From assembly GCA_049679965.1 (NCBI GenBank), contig JBAUGX010000129.1, positions 1-25,483 of the forward strand: a stretch of DNA of 25,483 nt. The letters are read 5' to 3'. The position numbers and the translations under genes are program-made. A model generated the notes under the pieces. It worked only from the letters and a program-made list of their open reading frames with translations. It did no database searches and was not told where the DNA came from. This DNA comes from 2-12-FULL-65-11 sp049679965 (GTDB lineage Bacteria; Acidobacteriota; Vicinamibacteria; Vicinamibacterales; CAVVIG01). Each line of letters opens with the position of its first letter. Position 1 is the stretch's first letter. This document shows positions 15,728 through 25,483 of the stretch, piece after piece.

Positions 15728-15756
15728 GGTGGGGCCCCACGCGAGCGGAGTAATTG
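15728..15756 (+). promoter_or_regulatory. second hairpin module and ribosome site before purQ
   Basis: GTGGGGCCCCAC (15729-15740) is a perfect 12-base palindrome. It is followed by GCGAGCGGAGTAATTG and the purQ ATG. CGGAG lies 6 bases before the ATG and is a plausible ribosome site. The arrangement and tail match the module before purS. Confidence 0.55.
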
Positions 15757-16463
15757 ATGAAATTTGCCGTCATTGTCTTCCCAGGCAGCAACTGCGACGA
15801 GGACGCCTATCACGCGGCGACCGCCGTCCTCGGCCAGCAGGCGGAGTATGTCTGGCACAAGGACACAAGTCTGAAGGGCGCCGACGTCGTCATCTTGCCC
15901 GGAGGGTTCGCGCACGGCGACTATCTGCGGACGGGCGCCATGGCGCGCTTCTCGCCCATCATGCGCGAGGTGCGGGCCTTTGCCGATCGGGGCGGCCCGG
16001 TGCTCGGCATCTGCAACGGCTTCCAGGTGCTGCTCGAGGCGGGTCTGCTGCCGGGCGCGATGCTCCGCAATCGCGGCCTGAAGTTCCTCTGCCAGCAGGT
16101 GCACGTCCGCGTCGAGCAGACCGACACGCCGTTTACCCTTGCGTGCCGCCGCGGGCAGGTGCTGCAGATGCCGATCGCGCACGGCGAGGGTAACTACTTC
16201 GCCGAGCCCGAGTCCATCGCGCGGCTCGAGGCGAACCGGCAGATCATCTTCAGATACGCCGACGCCGCGGGCGAGGTTCGCGACGAAGCGAATCCGAACG
16301 GCTCGGCGGCGGCGATTGCCGGCATCTGCAATGAGGCACGTAACGTCGTCGGACTGATGCCGCATCCAGAACGGGCGTGTGAGTCAGCGCTTGGCAGCGC
16401 CGACGGACTCATCATCTTCGAATCGGTCCTCGAGTCGCTCAAGGCCGGAGCGCTGGCGCGGGC

Positions 16464-16467
<4 letters not shown>
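15757..16467 (+). CDS. purQ: FGAM synthase glutaminase subunit PurQ
   Basis: This 236-residue class I glutamine amidotransferase supplies ammonia to PurL. The N-terminus is MKFAVIVFPGSNCDEDAYHA. The nucleophile elbow is VLGICNGFQVLLEAGLLPG, with the catalytic cysteine in GICNG. The C-terminal GLMPHPERACE carries the catalytic His and Glu. The start is ATG 15757 with CGGAG upstream; a TTG one codon earlier is less likely. Its stop overlaps the purL ATG as ATGA, so the subunits are translationally coupled. Confidence 0.97.
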
Positions 16468-18701
<2,234 letters not shown>

Positions 18702-18706
18702 GCGCT

Positions 18707-18799
18707 GACTGAGTGGACAGTCGTTGCTAACCATCGCGGCGATCGAATTGAGCGAGCCGTGGCAGGCGCTGGGGGTGGGGCCCCAGCGCAGATAAACAA
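18707..18799 (+). promoter_or_regulatory. conserved structured leader, copy upstream of purF
   Basis: H1 is GACTG (18707-18711) with CAGTC (18718-18722). Relative to the purQ copy the last pair changes from A-T to G-C on both sides, a compensatory change. H2 is TCGTTGC (18721-18727) with GCGGCGA (18736-18742) and loop TAACCATC; two C-to-T changes keep pairing as G-U. H3 is GCGCTGGGG (18766-18774) with CCCCAGCGC (18781-18789) and loop GTGGGG, identical to the purQ copy. The element fills the purL-purF gap and ends at the purF ATG. No Shine-Dalgarno sequence is present. Confidence 0.68.
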
Positions 18800-20224
18800 A
18801 TGTTCGACAAACTTCACGAGGAGTGCGGCGTCTTTGGCATCTTCGGCCACCCCGAAGCGGCCAACATGGCGTACCTCGGTCTCTACGCCCTTCAACACCG
18901 CGGTCAGGAGAGCGCGGGCATTGCCTCCTCGGATGGCCGTCAGGTCCACGTATCGCGCGCCATGGGGTACGTCGCCGATGCGTTCGACGAAGTGTCGCTC
19001 GGCAGCCTTGTCGGACCGATGGCCGTCGGCCACGTGCGGTACTCGACGGCCGGCGGCAGTCGGCTCGGCAACGCCGGCCCGCTCGTGATTGACTGCACGC
19101 ACGGCGAGATCGCCATCTGCCACAACGGCAACCTTGTCAACGCCACCGAACTCAAGGACCAGATGGTTCGCGAGGGGGCCATCTTCCAGACGACGACCGA
19201 TTCCGAAGTCATCCTCCATCTCTATGCGCGATCGAAGGCGCCCACGGCCGAGGGCGCGATCATCGAGGCGCTCTTGCAGGTGCGCGGGGCGTTTTCGCTC
19301 ACCATGATGACGAAGGACAAGCTGATTGCCGTTCGCGATCCGCACGGCTTCCGTCCGCTGGCGCTCGGCCGTCTGGGCAGCGCGCCGGTCGTGTGTTCGG
19401 AGACCTGCGCGCTCGATTTGATTGGTGCGACCTACGAGCGCGACATCGAGCCCGGCGAGGTGTTTATCGCCGGACCCGCCGGTGAGAAGTCGATCAAGCC
19501 GTTTGGGCCCGCGCCGCTCGCACACTGCGTCTTCGAGCACGTCTATTTCGCCAGGCCGGACAGCCAGGTGTTTGGACAGAGCGTGAATGAAGTCCGGACC
19601 GAGCTGGGGCGGCTGCTGGCCCGCGAGCAGCCCGTCGACGCGGATGTCATCGTGCCCGTTCCAGACTCCGGTGTGTGCGCAGCGGTCGGCTTTTCGGATG
19701 CCTCCGGCATCCCGCTCCGGATGGGGCTCATCCGCAATCATTACGTCGGGCGTACCTTCATCGAGCCGCGCCAGTCGATCCGGCATTTTGGCGTGCGCGT
19801 GAAGCTCAATCCCGTCAAGAGCATTCTCGAGGGCCGGCGCGTCGTGCTCGTCGATGACTCGATCGTGCGCGGCACGACGAGCCGGAAGATCGTCAAGATC
19901 GTGCGCGCCGCAGGCGCGCGTGAAGTGCACATGCGGATCAGTTGCCCGCCGACGATTTCACCGTGCTTCTACGGTGTCGACACGCCGCAACGATCCGAGC
20001 TCATCGGCGCCACCCACACGCTCGAAGAGATTCAGAAATACATCGAGGCGGACAGTCTCGGCTATCTGAGTCTCGAGGGGATGCTGTCGGCCGTCGGCCC
20101 GCGACGCAGTTCCTACTGCACGTCCTGTTACACCGGTCACTACCCGGTCGAGTTCCCGCGCGATCAAGCGAGCTACCTGCAGCTCGCCTTGAAACTCGAC
20201 AAGACCGAGCCCGTTGCCGGGTAG
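18800..20224 (+). CDS. purF: amidophosphoribosyltransferase
   Basis: This 474-residue enzyme makes phosphoribosylamine from PRPP and glutamine, the first and committed step of purine synthesis. Eight residues (MFDKLHEE) precede the catalytic C9 (CGVFGIFGHPEAANM); they would be removed as a propeptide, as in Bacillus-type enzymes. GLYALQHRGQESAGI follows. C243, C389, C440 and C443 (AHCVFEHVYF, SPCFYG, YCTSC) match the four ligands of the oxygen-sensitive [4Fe-4S] cluster of that type. The PRPP loop is RVVLVDDSIVRGTTSRKIV. The gene lacks a Shine-Dalgarno sequence and is preceded directly by the structured leader, so translation control there is plausible but unproven. Confidence 0.97.
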   Translation: MFDKLHEECGVFGIFGHPEAANMAYLGLYALQHRGQESAGIASSDGRQVHVSRAMGYVADAFDEVSLGSLVGPMAVGHVRYSTAGGSRLGNAGPLVIDCTHGEIAICHNGNLVNATELKDQMVREGAIFQTTTDSEVILHLYARSKAPTAEGAIIEALLQVRGAFSLTMMTKDKLIAVRDPHGFRPLALGRLGSAPVVCSETCALDLIGATYERDIEPGEVFIAGPAGEKSIKPFGPAPLAHCVFEHVYFARPDSQVFGQSVNEVRTELGRLLAREQPVDADVIVPVPDSGVCAAVGFSDASGIPLRMGLIRNHYVGRTFIEPRQSIRHFGVRVKLNPVKSILEGRRVVLVDDSIVRGTTSRKIVKIVRAAGAREVHMRISCPPTISPCFYGVDTPQRSELIGATHTLEEIQKYIEADSLGYLSLEGMLSAVGPRRSSYCTSCYTGHYPVEFPRDQASYLQLALKLDKTEPVAG

Positions 20225-20242
20225 CGCCGCACACGCACGCTG

Positions 20243-21277
20243 ATGGATTACCGCCAGTCTGGCGTCGATATCGATGCGGGCAATGAGACCGTCCGGCGGA
20301 TCAAGTCGCTGGCCCGCGCCACGTTCACACCGGGCGTGCTCTCCGACATCGGGTCCTTCGGCGGCCTCTTTCGTCTCGATCGCGACCGGTTTCAGGATCC
20401 CGTGTTGGTATCGAGCGCCGACGGCGTCGGGACGAAGCTGAAACTCGCGTTCATGACCGGCCGGCACGACACGGTTGGCGCCGACCTGGTCAACCACTGC
20501 GTCAACGATATTCTGGTGCAGGGCGCCGAGCCCTTGTTCTTCCTGGATTACTTCGCGACAGGCCGCCTGTCGCCGGCGGTGGCCGAGCAGGTGGTCGCCG
20601 GCGTCGCCCGCGGTTGCCTGGAGAACGGGTGTGCGCTCCTCGGTGGCGAAACGGCCGAGATGCCCGAGTTCTACGCCGACGGCGAGTACGATCTCGCGGG
20701 CTTCATTGTCGGCGTCGTCGAGCAGGCGAAGATCGTCGACGGGCGGACGATCCTGCCCGGCGACGTGCTGATCGGCCTGCCCTCGGCGGGGCTCCACACC
20801 AATGGCTACTCGCTCGCCCGGCGCGTACTGTTCGAGGTGGCCGGGCTCGAGCCGGACACCGTGGTTCGTGAGTTGGGCACGACCCTGGCCGACGCGCTGC
20901 TCGGGCCTCACCGATCGTACCTGCCAGTGGTGCGGCCGCTGCTCGAGCGCGGCTACCTGAAAGGTCTGGCGCACATCACGGGCGGCGGCATTACCGACAA
21001 TCTGCCCCGGATCCTGCCGGAGGGAAGCGCAGCGGAGATCGATCTGCGCGCCTGGCCGGTTCCGCCCCTCTTCCAGCTCATACAGCGTCACGGCTCGATT
21101 GCCCGCGACGAGATGCTTCGGACCTTCAACATGGGCGTGGGGATGGTTCTCGCATGCCGCGCCCACGACGCGGATCGCGTGATCAATACGCTCGCGCGGA
21201 CCGGCGAGGCCAACGCCGTCCGTCTCGGCTTCGTCGTCTCCGGTGACCAGACAGTTCGCTACATCGACAAACCGTGA
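20243..21277 (+). CDS. purM: phosphoribosylformylglycinamidine cyclo-ligase (AIR synthase)
   Basis: This 344-residue enzyme closes the imidazole ring, converting FGAM and ATP to AIR. Signatures in order are YRQSGVDIDAGNETVRRIK, then LVSSADGVGTKLKLA, NDILVQGAEPLFFLDYFATG, LLGGETAEMPEFY, and AHITGGGITDNLPRILPEG. It belongs to the same superfamily as PurL. The length is normal. ATG 20243 lies 18 bp after the purF stop, and the stop overlaps the purN GTG as GTGA. Confidence 0.97.
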   Translation: MDYRQSGVDIDAGNETVRRIKSLARATFTPGVLSDIGSFGGLFRLDRDRFQDPVLVSSADGVGTKLKLAFMTGRHDTVGADLVNHCVNDILVQGAEPLFFLDYFATGRLSPAVAEQVVAGVARGCLENGCALLGGETAEMPEFYADGEYDLAGFIVGVVEQAKIVDGRTILPGDVLIGLPSAGLHTNGYSLARRVLFEVAGLEPDTVVRELGTTLADALLGPHRSYLPVVRPLLERGYLKGLAHITGGGITDNLPRILPEGSAAEIDLRAWPVPPLFQLIQRHGSIARDEMLRTFNMGVGMVLACRAHDADRVINTLARTGEANAVRLGFVVSGDQTVRYIDKP

Positions 21278-21885
21278 ATCGCCGTCTGGGTGTACTCATC
21301 TCCGGCCGCGGGTCGAACCTCCAATCGATCATTGACGCGACGGCGGCCGGCCGGCTCGATGCGACCGTCGCGGTTGTGGTCTCGAATCGATCCGAGGCCC
21401 CCGGCCTCCTTCGGGCGCGTGAGGCGGGCATCGAACCGCTGTTTCTCAACCCGAAAGATCATGCCGACCGCGACGCCTACGATCGGGCGATCGCCGACGC
21501 GCTCCGGTCGCGCGAGGTGGGTCTGGTGTGCCTGGCAGGATTCATGCGGCTCATCGGGCGGCCGCTGCTCGACGCCTTCCCCGACCGGATTCTCAATATC
21601 CATCCGTCCCTGCTGCCGGCGTTTCCCGGTCTCAACGCGCAGCGCCAGGCGATCGAGCACGGCGTCCGTGTCAGCGGCGTCACCGTGCATCTGGTCAATG
21701 CCGAGCTCGACGCCGGCGCGATCGTAGCGCAGGCAGCCGTTCCCGTACTCGAGGCCGACACCGTCGAGACGCTGTCGGCCCGCATCCTCGTGGAAGAGCA
21801 TCGCATCTATCCCGAGGCGATTGGCGTGGTACTGGCTGGTGGTTGGGTGGTCGAAGGCCGCCGATTCGTCCGCCGCGCGAGGTGA
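21274..21885 (+). CDS. purN: phosphoribosylglycinamide formyltransferase (GART)
   Basis: This 203-residue enzyme transfers a formyl group from 10-formyl-THF to GAR. LGVLISGRGSNLQSIIDA is the phosphate-binding N-terminus, AGFMRLIG follows, and the catalytic core is ILNIHPSLLPAFPGLNAQRQAIEHGVRVSGVTVHLVNAELDAGAI. It carries the conserved Asn, His (NIHPS) and Asp (ELDAG). The GTG start overlaps the purM stop by four bases. It is the last gene of the purine cluster and is followed by a strong palindrome. Confidence 0.97.
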   Translation: MNRRLGVLISGRGSNLQSIIDATAAGRLDATVAVVVSNRSEAPGLLRAREAGIEPLFLNPKDHADRDAYDRAIADALRSREVGLVCLAGFMRLIGRPLLDAFPDRILNIHPSLLPAFPGLNAQRQAIEHGVRVSGVTVHLVNAELDAGAIVAQAAVPVLEADTVETLSARILVEEHRIYPEAIGVVLAGGWVVEGRRFVRRAR

Positions 21886-21887
21886 GA

Positions 21888-21905
21888 GCGGGCGCCGGCG
21901 CCCGC
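21888..21905 (+). terminator. GC-rich perfect palindrome after purN, probable terminator
   Basis: GCGGGCGCCGGCGCCCGC is an exact palindrome starting 2 bases after the purN stop, at the end of the cluster and before a convergent gene. There is no U run, so it is either a weak intrinsic terminator or a 3' stabilising hairpin. Confidence 0.55.
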
Positions 21906-21940
21906 CCTCGAACAGGTGATGTTCTATCCCTCAGCTCGGG

Positions 21941-22582
21941 CTATTTCTTCTTCTCGTCCCTCTCGAACCTGGCCTTCTGCCTTGCATCCTCGTCGACGAG
22001 TTTCCTGTCGCCGGGGTACCAGTACTCCAGGTGGCAGCTTTCGCACGCCTTGTCGAGATCCTCACCGGCGGCGAAAAGCTCGTCGACATCCTTGTTCTTC
22101 ACGATCTCGAGGACCTCGAGCGCGACGTTTCGGAGGGCTTCGATCTTCGCATGCCACAGCACCGGATCCTTGTCGACGAGGGCCTGGATCTGAGTGGGCG
22201 ACAACTCCGGTGGATTGGGGCCCGTGCTGTTGTTCACGTCCCCTGGCGGCGTCCACCGCCGCGGCACCTTGAGGAGGTAAATCCCTTCCGCCAGCGACAC
22301 GGCGCCGATTCTCACCTTCTCCCAGTCAGCGTCGGTCTGCGGCCGGGTGTACACGGTCCCCTTCGCCGTAATGTCCCAGTGGACGGCGTCGAAGATGTTG
22401 TCGGAGATCGGATCAATCATGCCCGCCATCAACTCTTTGACCGAGAAGATGGGCTTCATGTTGTTGTCGCCACCGATGAGTTGGACGCCTGGGGGCTGGG
22501 TTGGAGGGGACGAGCACTGCGACGCCAACGCGCCGAGCCAGAGCACTCCGGCGGCGGCGACAAATCGTCTGCCAATTCGCAT
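21941..22582 (-). CDS. exported cytochrome c-like protein with C-terminal heme site
   Basis: This is a 213-residue protein. Residues 1-22 are a signal sequence (MRIGRRFVAAAGVLWLGALA). C23 follows in LASQCSSPP, a poor lipobox because of Gln at -1, so lipid anchoring is doubtful. Residues ~44-110 fit a cytochrome c-prime-like helix bundle (FSVKELMAGMIDPISDNIFDAVHWD). The single heme motif CESCH is at 180-184, followed by EYWYPG. A heme site near the C-terminus is characteristic of class II cytochromes c. The tail is highly charged and ends in lysines. The start ATG 22582 has AAGGGG upstream. A role in periplasmic electron transfer is inferred; no partner genes are nearby. Confidence 0.85.
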   Translation of the reverse strand: MRIGRRFVAAAGVLWLGALASQCSSPPTQPPGVQLIGGDNNMKPIFSVKELMAGMIDPISDNIFDAVHWDITAKGTVYTRPQTDADWEKVRIGAVSLAEGIYLLKVPRRWTPPGDVNNSTGPNPPELSPTQIQALVDKDPVLWHAKIEALRNVALEVLEIVKNKDVDELFAAGEDLDKACESCHLEYWYPGDRKLVDEDARQKARFERDEKKK

Positions 22583-22624
22583 TTCTCAACCCCTTATGAA
22601 AACCAGGTTCGACGACGCATACAG

Positions 22625-22652
22625 AATCTACTCACAAGGCATGATCGGTCAA
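22625..22652 (-). promoter_or_regulatory. sigma-70-type promoter for the cytochrome-like gene
   Basis: On the minus strand, TTGACC (22647-22652) and TAGATT (22625-22630) are 16 bases apart, giving a leader of roughly 40 nt. It lies in the 115-bp gap after the metallophosphoesterase gene. Confidence 0.55.
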
Positions 22653-22697
22653 CCGGAGAGTTTCTGAATTCTTGTTCAGGACATCCACCCTCCGCGC

Positions 22698-23519
22698 TCA
22701 GGCGTCCGCCGGCTGCAACGTCAGCACGGCGACCTCAGGCGGGCAATTGATGCGAACCGGCGCGTATACCGTCCCGACGCCCCGGCTGACGAACACCGTT
22801 GACGGGCCTTGGCGACCGACGCCGGCGACGATCGGAAACTTCCTGGCCGCGACGGCGCCCAGGCCGGGCACCACCACCTGGCCGCCATGGGTATGGCCCG
22901 AGAGCACGATCGGAACATTGAGCGTGGCGGCCTCGCTCAGCCGTCGCGGATCGTGCGCGAGCAGGATGACGGGGCCTTTGGCGTCTCTCGTGAGCGCACC
23001 GATGTCCGCGAGGCGTTTGGTCCAGAAGCGGATCCCGACGAGATCGATCGCGTCGCCGCCAATCGTCACGCGCGTGCGCGCGTCCTTGAGCATCTCAACG
23101 CCATTCTTGACGAGCGCGGCCGGCATGTTGTGCTCGTCGTCGTGATTGCCGAGGATGCCAAAGACGCCATGCGGCGCGCTGAGCGGGGCCAGCGCCTCGG
23201 CTGAAGGGCCGATGTACTGCCGGTCGCTGAACGTGACGTAGTCTCCGCCGAGGACGATGAGATCCGGATGCTCGGCCATCAACAGGGCCACGGCGCTCGC
23301 GATGGCGTCGTGGGATACAAAGCCGCTGCGATGGAGGTCGGTCAGCAGGCCGATGCGTAATCCCGCCAGCGCGGAAGGCAGGCCCGCAGTGCGGAGCGTC
23401 TCCCGTGTGACCACCAGGGCATGACGGCCGTAGAGGAAGCCGTAGGCTCCTGTCCCGGCGGCCGCGCCCAAACCGGTCGCGACGAGTCCCTTGAGCACCG
23501 CGCGCCGACTGATGTCCAT
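22698..23519 (-). CDS. Tat-exported metallophosphoesterase (YaeI-like)
   Basis: This is a 273-residue protein from ATG 23519 (MDISRRAVLKG). The frame continues open upstream but is there antisense to tyrS. The twin-arginine SRRAVLKG followed by a hydrophobic Ala/Gly-rich stretch suggests Tat export of a folded, metal-loaded enzyme. The calcineurin-like motifs are complete: LLTDLH (D61, H63), GGDYV (D93), GNHDD (N125, H126), AHDP and SGHTHGGQ. The family includes YaeI/YkuE-type phosphodiesterases acting on membrane lipids, but the substrate here is unknown. It may be transcribed with the cytochrome-like gene, though that gene appears to have its own promoter. Confidence 0.92.
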   Translation of the reverse strand: MDISRRAVLKGLVATGLGAAAGTGAYGFLYGRHALVVTRETLRTAGLPSALAGLRIGLLTDLHRSGFVSHDAIASAVALLMAEHPDLIVLGGDYVTFSDRQYIGPSAEALAPLSAPHGVFGILGNHDDEHNMPAALVKNGVEMLKDARTRVTIGGDAIDLVGIRFWTKRLADIGALTRDAKGPVILLAHDPRRLSEAATLNVPIVLSGHTHGGQVVVPGLGAVAARKFPIVAGVGRQGPSTVFVSRGVGTVYAPVRINCPPEVAVLTLQPADA

Positions 23520-23533
23520 AAGGCGTACGTCGT

Positions 23534-23551
23534 ATCCGCCTCCAGGCGGAC
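23534..23551. repeat. REP-like palindrome between the divergent phosphoesterase and tyrS genes
   Basis: ATCCGCCTCCAGGCGGAC has 7-base perfect arms around a CC centre and is preceded by TACGTCGT, like the heads of the mtaB copies. It sits in the 60-bp divergent gap. TATAGT at 23560-23565 could be the -10 box of tyrS, in which case the palindrome covers the -35 region. Confidence 0.8.
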
Positions 23552-23579
23552 GCGACTGATATAGTAACCCGTTGCTGGG

Positions 23580-24857
23580 ATGGCGAATCTTTTCGAAGAT
23601 CTGACGTGGCGCGGGATGGTGTCCGAGTCGACCGAGGGCGTCAAGGAGCTGCTCGCGACCCAGCGCGTCACCGCGTACATCGGCTTCGATCCAACCGCGT
23701 CGAGCCTTCACGTCGGTTCGCTGCTCACGGTCATGGGGCTTGCGCGCCTGCAGCGGTTCGGGCACGTGCCCATCGCGATCGTCGGCGGAGGCACGGGGAT
23801 GATTGGCGATCCCAGCGGGAAGTCGCTCGAACGGGTTCTGCTGTCCGCCGATCGCATCACGGAGAATGTCGCCGGCGTGCGGCAGCAGCTGGAGCGGTTT
23901 CTCGACTTTGGCGCGGCGAACAACGCCGCTCGCATCGTGAACAACGCGGACTGGCTCGGCACCATCGATCTCGTATCGTTTTTGCGCGACGTCGGCAAGC
24001 ATTTCACCGTCAGCTCCATGCTGCAGAAGGAATCGGTGAGCCGCCGCCTCGACAGCGAGGAGGGCATCTCCTATACGGAGTTCAGCTATCTGGTCCTGCA
24101 GGCGTACGATTTTCTGCAGCTCTTCGACCGGTTTGGGTGTGTCCTCCAGATGGGCGGCACCGATCAGTGGGGCAACATCACGGCGGGCATCGATCTGATC
24201 CGCAAGCTGCGCGCGAAGAAGGCGCATGGGCTGGTCTGGCCACTGATGAAGACCGCGGCCGGCACCAAGTTCGGCAAGACCGAGGCCGGCACGATCTGGC
24301 TCGACCCGGCGCGAACCTCGCCTTTCAAGTTCTACCAGTTCTGGCTGAACACCGACGACCGCGATGTCGTGGCGTATCTCAAGTACTTCACGTTTCTTGA
24401 TCGCACGACGATCGACTCTCTTGGGGCGGCGGCCAAGACGGCGCCAGAAAAACGCGAGGCGCAGCGCGTGCTTGCCCGTGAGGTGACCGAGCTCGTGCAT
24501 GGCAAAGATCATGTTTCGCGTGCGGAGCATGCGACCACCGCGTTGTTCACCAAGGCAGGAGATGGAGCGAAGGTCGCCGATGATGTGCTCGCTGTGCTCG
24601 AAGATGTGCCGTCAACGGCGCTCCCAGCCGCTGACTTCGACGGCAAGGGCACGGCCCTAGTTGACCTGCTTGCGCGCATCCAGCTGGCGCCGTCGAAAAG
24701 CGAAGCGCGTCGCCTCGTCCAATCGGGCGGCGTATACGTGAATGATCGCCGGATTTCTGACCCCCAAGCCCGGCTCACGCGGGATCAGGCTATCGATGGG
24801 CGGCTATTCGTGCTGCGGAAGGGTCAGAAGCAGAACCACCTGGTGCGGCTGACGTAG
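23580..24857 (+). CDS. tyrS: tyrosyl-tRNA synthetase
   Basis: This 425-residue class I synthetase charges tRNA-Tyr. The N-terminal catalytic domain shows TAYIGFDPTASSLHVGSLLT, with the HIGH-equivalent HVGS at 44-47. GGGTGMIGDPSGKS follows, then LQMGGTDQWGNITAGIDLIRK. The second signature loop is KFGKT at 230-234, the bacterial TyrS variant of KMSKS. The C-terminus has an S4 RNA-binding domain (APSKSEARRLVQSGGVYVNDRRI). The length is normal. The ATG start has only a weak GGG upstream. It is divergent from the metallophosphoesterase gene across 60 bp. Confidence 0.97.
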   Translation: MANLFEDLTWRGMVSESTEGVKELLATQRVTAYIGFDPTASSLHVGSLLTVMGLARLQRFGHVPIAIVGGGTGMIGDPSGKSLERVLLSADRITENVAGVRQQLERFLDFGAANNAARIVNNADWLGTIDLVSFLRDVGKHFTVSSMLQKESVSRRLDSEEGISYTEFSYLVLQAYDFLQLFDRFGCVLQMGGTDQWGNITAGIDLIRKLRAKKAHGLVWPLMKTAAGTKFGKTEAGTIWLDPARTSPFKFYQFWLNTDDRDVVAYLKYFTFLDRTTIDSLGAAAKTAPEKREAQRVLAREVTELVHGKDHVSRAEHATTALFTKAGDGAKVADDVLAVLEDVPSTALPAADFDGKGTALVDLLARIQLAPSKSEARRLVQSGGVYVNDRRISDPQARLTRDQAIDGRLFVLRKGQKQNHLVRLT

Positions 24858-24861
24858 GCGC

Positions 24862-24877
24862 GTCGCCGGGGGGCGAC
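24862..24877 (+). terminator. possible tyrS terminator hairpin
   Basis: GTCGCC (24862-24867), a GGGG loop and GGCGAC (24872-24877) begin 4 bases after the tyrS stop. A short TTT follows later (24883-24885). Weak but well placed. Confidence 0.4.
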
Positions 24878-24930
24878 CCATCGTTTGGAGTTCTGGCGGC
24901 AGGCCGAGTGCATTTTTCTCAAAACAGGTA

Positions 24931-24959
24931 TTGACAGAATGGAGATCGCCTAGTAACCT
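24931..24959 (+). promoter_or_regulatory. rRNA operon promoter
   Basis: TTGACA (24931-24936) is full consensus. At 17 bases the -10 would be TAACCT (24954-24959), which keeps the first two and the last bases of consensus. An A/T-rich stretch (CATTTTTCTCAAAACAGG) directly upstream fits an UP element, as expected for a strong rRNA promoter. About 380 bp of leader follow. Confidence 0.65.
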
Positions 24960-25028
24960 TCCAAGGTTCCCCAAAACACGTTTCGCGTGGCAAGGGACGT
25001 CTGGTCAGCGCTCAGGGCGTGTCCCCAG

Positions 25029-25087
25029 GGTTCGGCGTCATTTCCGAACCGTCGGTTCTTTGAAAACTAGATAGTGCGTGCAAGCAC
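25029..25087 (+). promoter_or_regulatory. rRNA leader antitermination region (boxB-like hairpin and boxA)
   Basis: A 7-bp hairpin GGTTCGG/CCGAACC (25029-25035, 25044-25050) is followed by GGTTCTTTGAAAAC (25054-25067), which resembles a boxA, and then by a small stem GTGC/GCAC (25074-25087). The order hairpin then boxA matches known rRNA leaders, where NusB/NusE binding makes RNA polymerase resistant to Rho. Confidence 0.6.
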
Positions 25088-25099
25088 ACACAAACCCGT

Positions 25100-25339
25100 C
25101 GCGACGACGTCGCGTTGAAGCATCGCAAGATGCGGAGGCGGACGGAGTCGGGACAATGAGTGTCAGCGGGTGGCGTCGCGGAATCGGTCGACTGGAGTTG
25201 TCAGTCCGTGCGAAGGCGACTGGCGATGAACCACCTTATAAACGAACGGATTGAAACAACGCAGAGCCAATAAATCGGCCTCGCGTTAATGAGTTGTTCC
25301 GCCTACGCGCCTCACGGCGCTACGGCGAGACAGCGAATT
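25100..25339 (+). other. 16S rRNA precursor leader, structured, no genes seen
   Basis: Between the boxA region and mature 16S rRNA lie CGCGACG-A-CGTCGCG (25100-25114) and a stem GCATC-GCAA-GATGC (25120-25133) with a GNRA-type tetraloop. Part of this stretch should pair with sequence beyond the 3' end of 16S to form the processing stem, but that is outside the window. I see no tRNA or ORF here. Confidence 0.55.

Positions 25340-25483
<144 letters not shown>

Noticed and set aside
15726..16193. ATG at the end of the purQ leader opening a 155-codon frame
   Set aside because: It overlaps purQ in another frame and has no recognisable protein content; it appears to correspond to the ATG position of the purF leader, but not to a gene here.
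23520..24530. Upstream extension of the metallophosphoesterase frame antisense to tyrS
   Set aside because: The Tat signal defines the start at 23519; the rest mirrors tyrS codons.
24858..25339. Search for tRNA genes between tyrS and 16S rRNA
   Set aside because: No cloverleaf or T-loop (GTTCRA with flanking stem) consistent with a tRNA was found; the stretch fits an rRNA promoter and leader.

Overview
The window is a GC-rich chromosomal segment, roughly two thirds G+C by eye. It is mostly housekeeping genes, with a disturbed accessory stretch at its left end. The start of the 16S rRNA gene at the right edge and the gene content point to Acidobacteriota, probably the Vicinamibacteria (subgroup 6). 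Also suggestive are recurrent palindromes that read VRLQPDL when translated. This placement is inference from remembered patterns; no alignment was run.

Region 1 (1-3.8 kb) is accessory. A G-rich tandem repeat is followed by one copy of a 63-bp exact direct repeat (68-130) that abuts the 3' half of an OsmC-like gene. Next come a secreted TonB-domain protein and a complete IS3-family element (1762-3132). A second copy of the 63-bp repeat (3175-3237) lies just before a YdeI/OmdA-like gene. The IS sits in the middle of a REP-like palindrome.

Region 2 (3.8-7.2 kb, minus strand) reads from its promoter as rpsU, a CxxC zinc-ribbon protein, a STAS-domain protein, a coiled-coil protein with an arginine-rich tail, and a GT4-type glycosyltransferase translationally coupled to it.

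Region 3 (7.3-12.6 kb) holds purD and mtaB as a plus-strand pair, a secreted CHRD protein (minus), a PPK2-type polyphosphate kinase (plus) and rlmN (minus). mtaB carries two in-frame copies of the REP-like palindrome.

Region 4 (12.6-21.9 kb, plus strand) has an M16 zinc peptidase followed by a purine biosynthesis cluster: purB, purS, purQ, purL, purF, purM, purN. With purD it supplies six enzyme activities of the IMP pathway plus adenylosuccinate synthesis; purC, purE/K and purH are not in the window. PurS, PurQ and the short PurL together form the three-subunit FGAM synthase. About 90 bp of near-identical sequence with conserved hairpins, including a compensatory base-pair change, occurs just upstream of both purQ and purF. 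This is the most interesting unexplained feature here.

Region 5 (21.9-25.5 kb) contains a C-terminal-heme cytochrome-like protein and a Tat-exported metallophosphoesterase (both minus), tyrS (plus), and the promoter, leader and first ~144 nt of a 16S rRNA gene.
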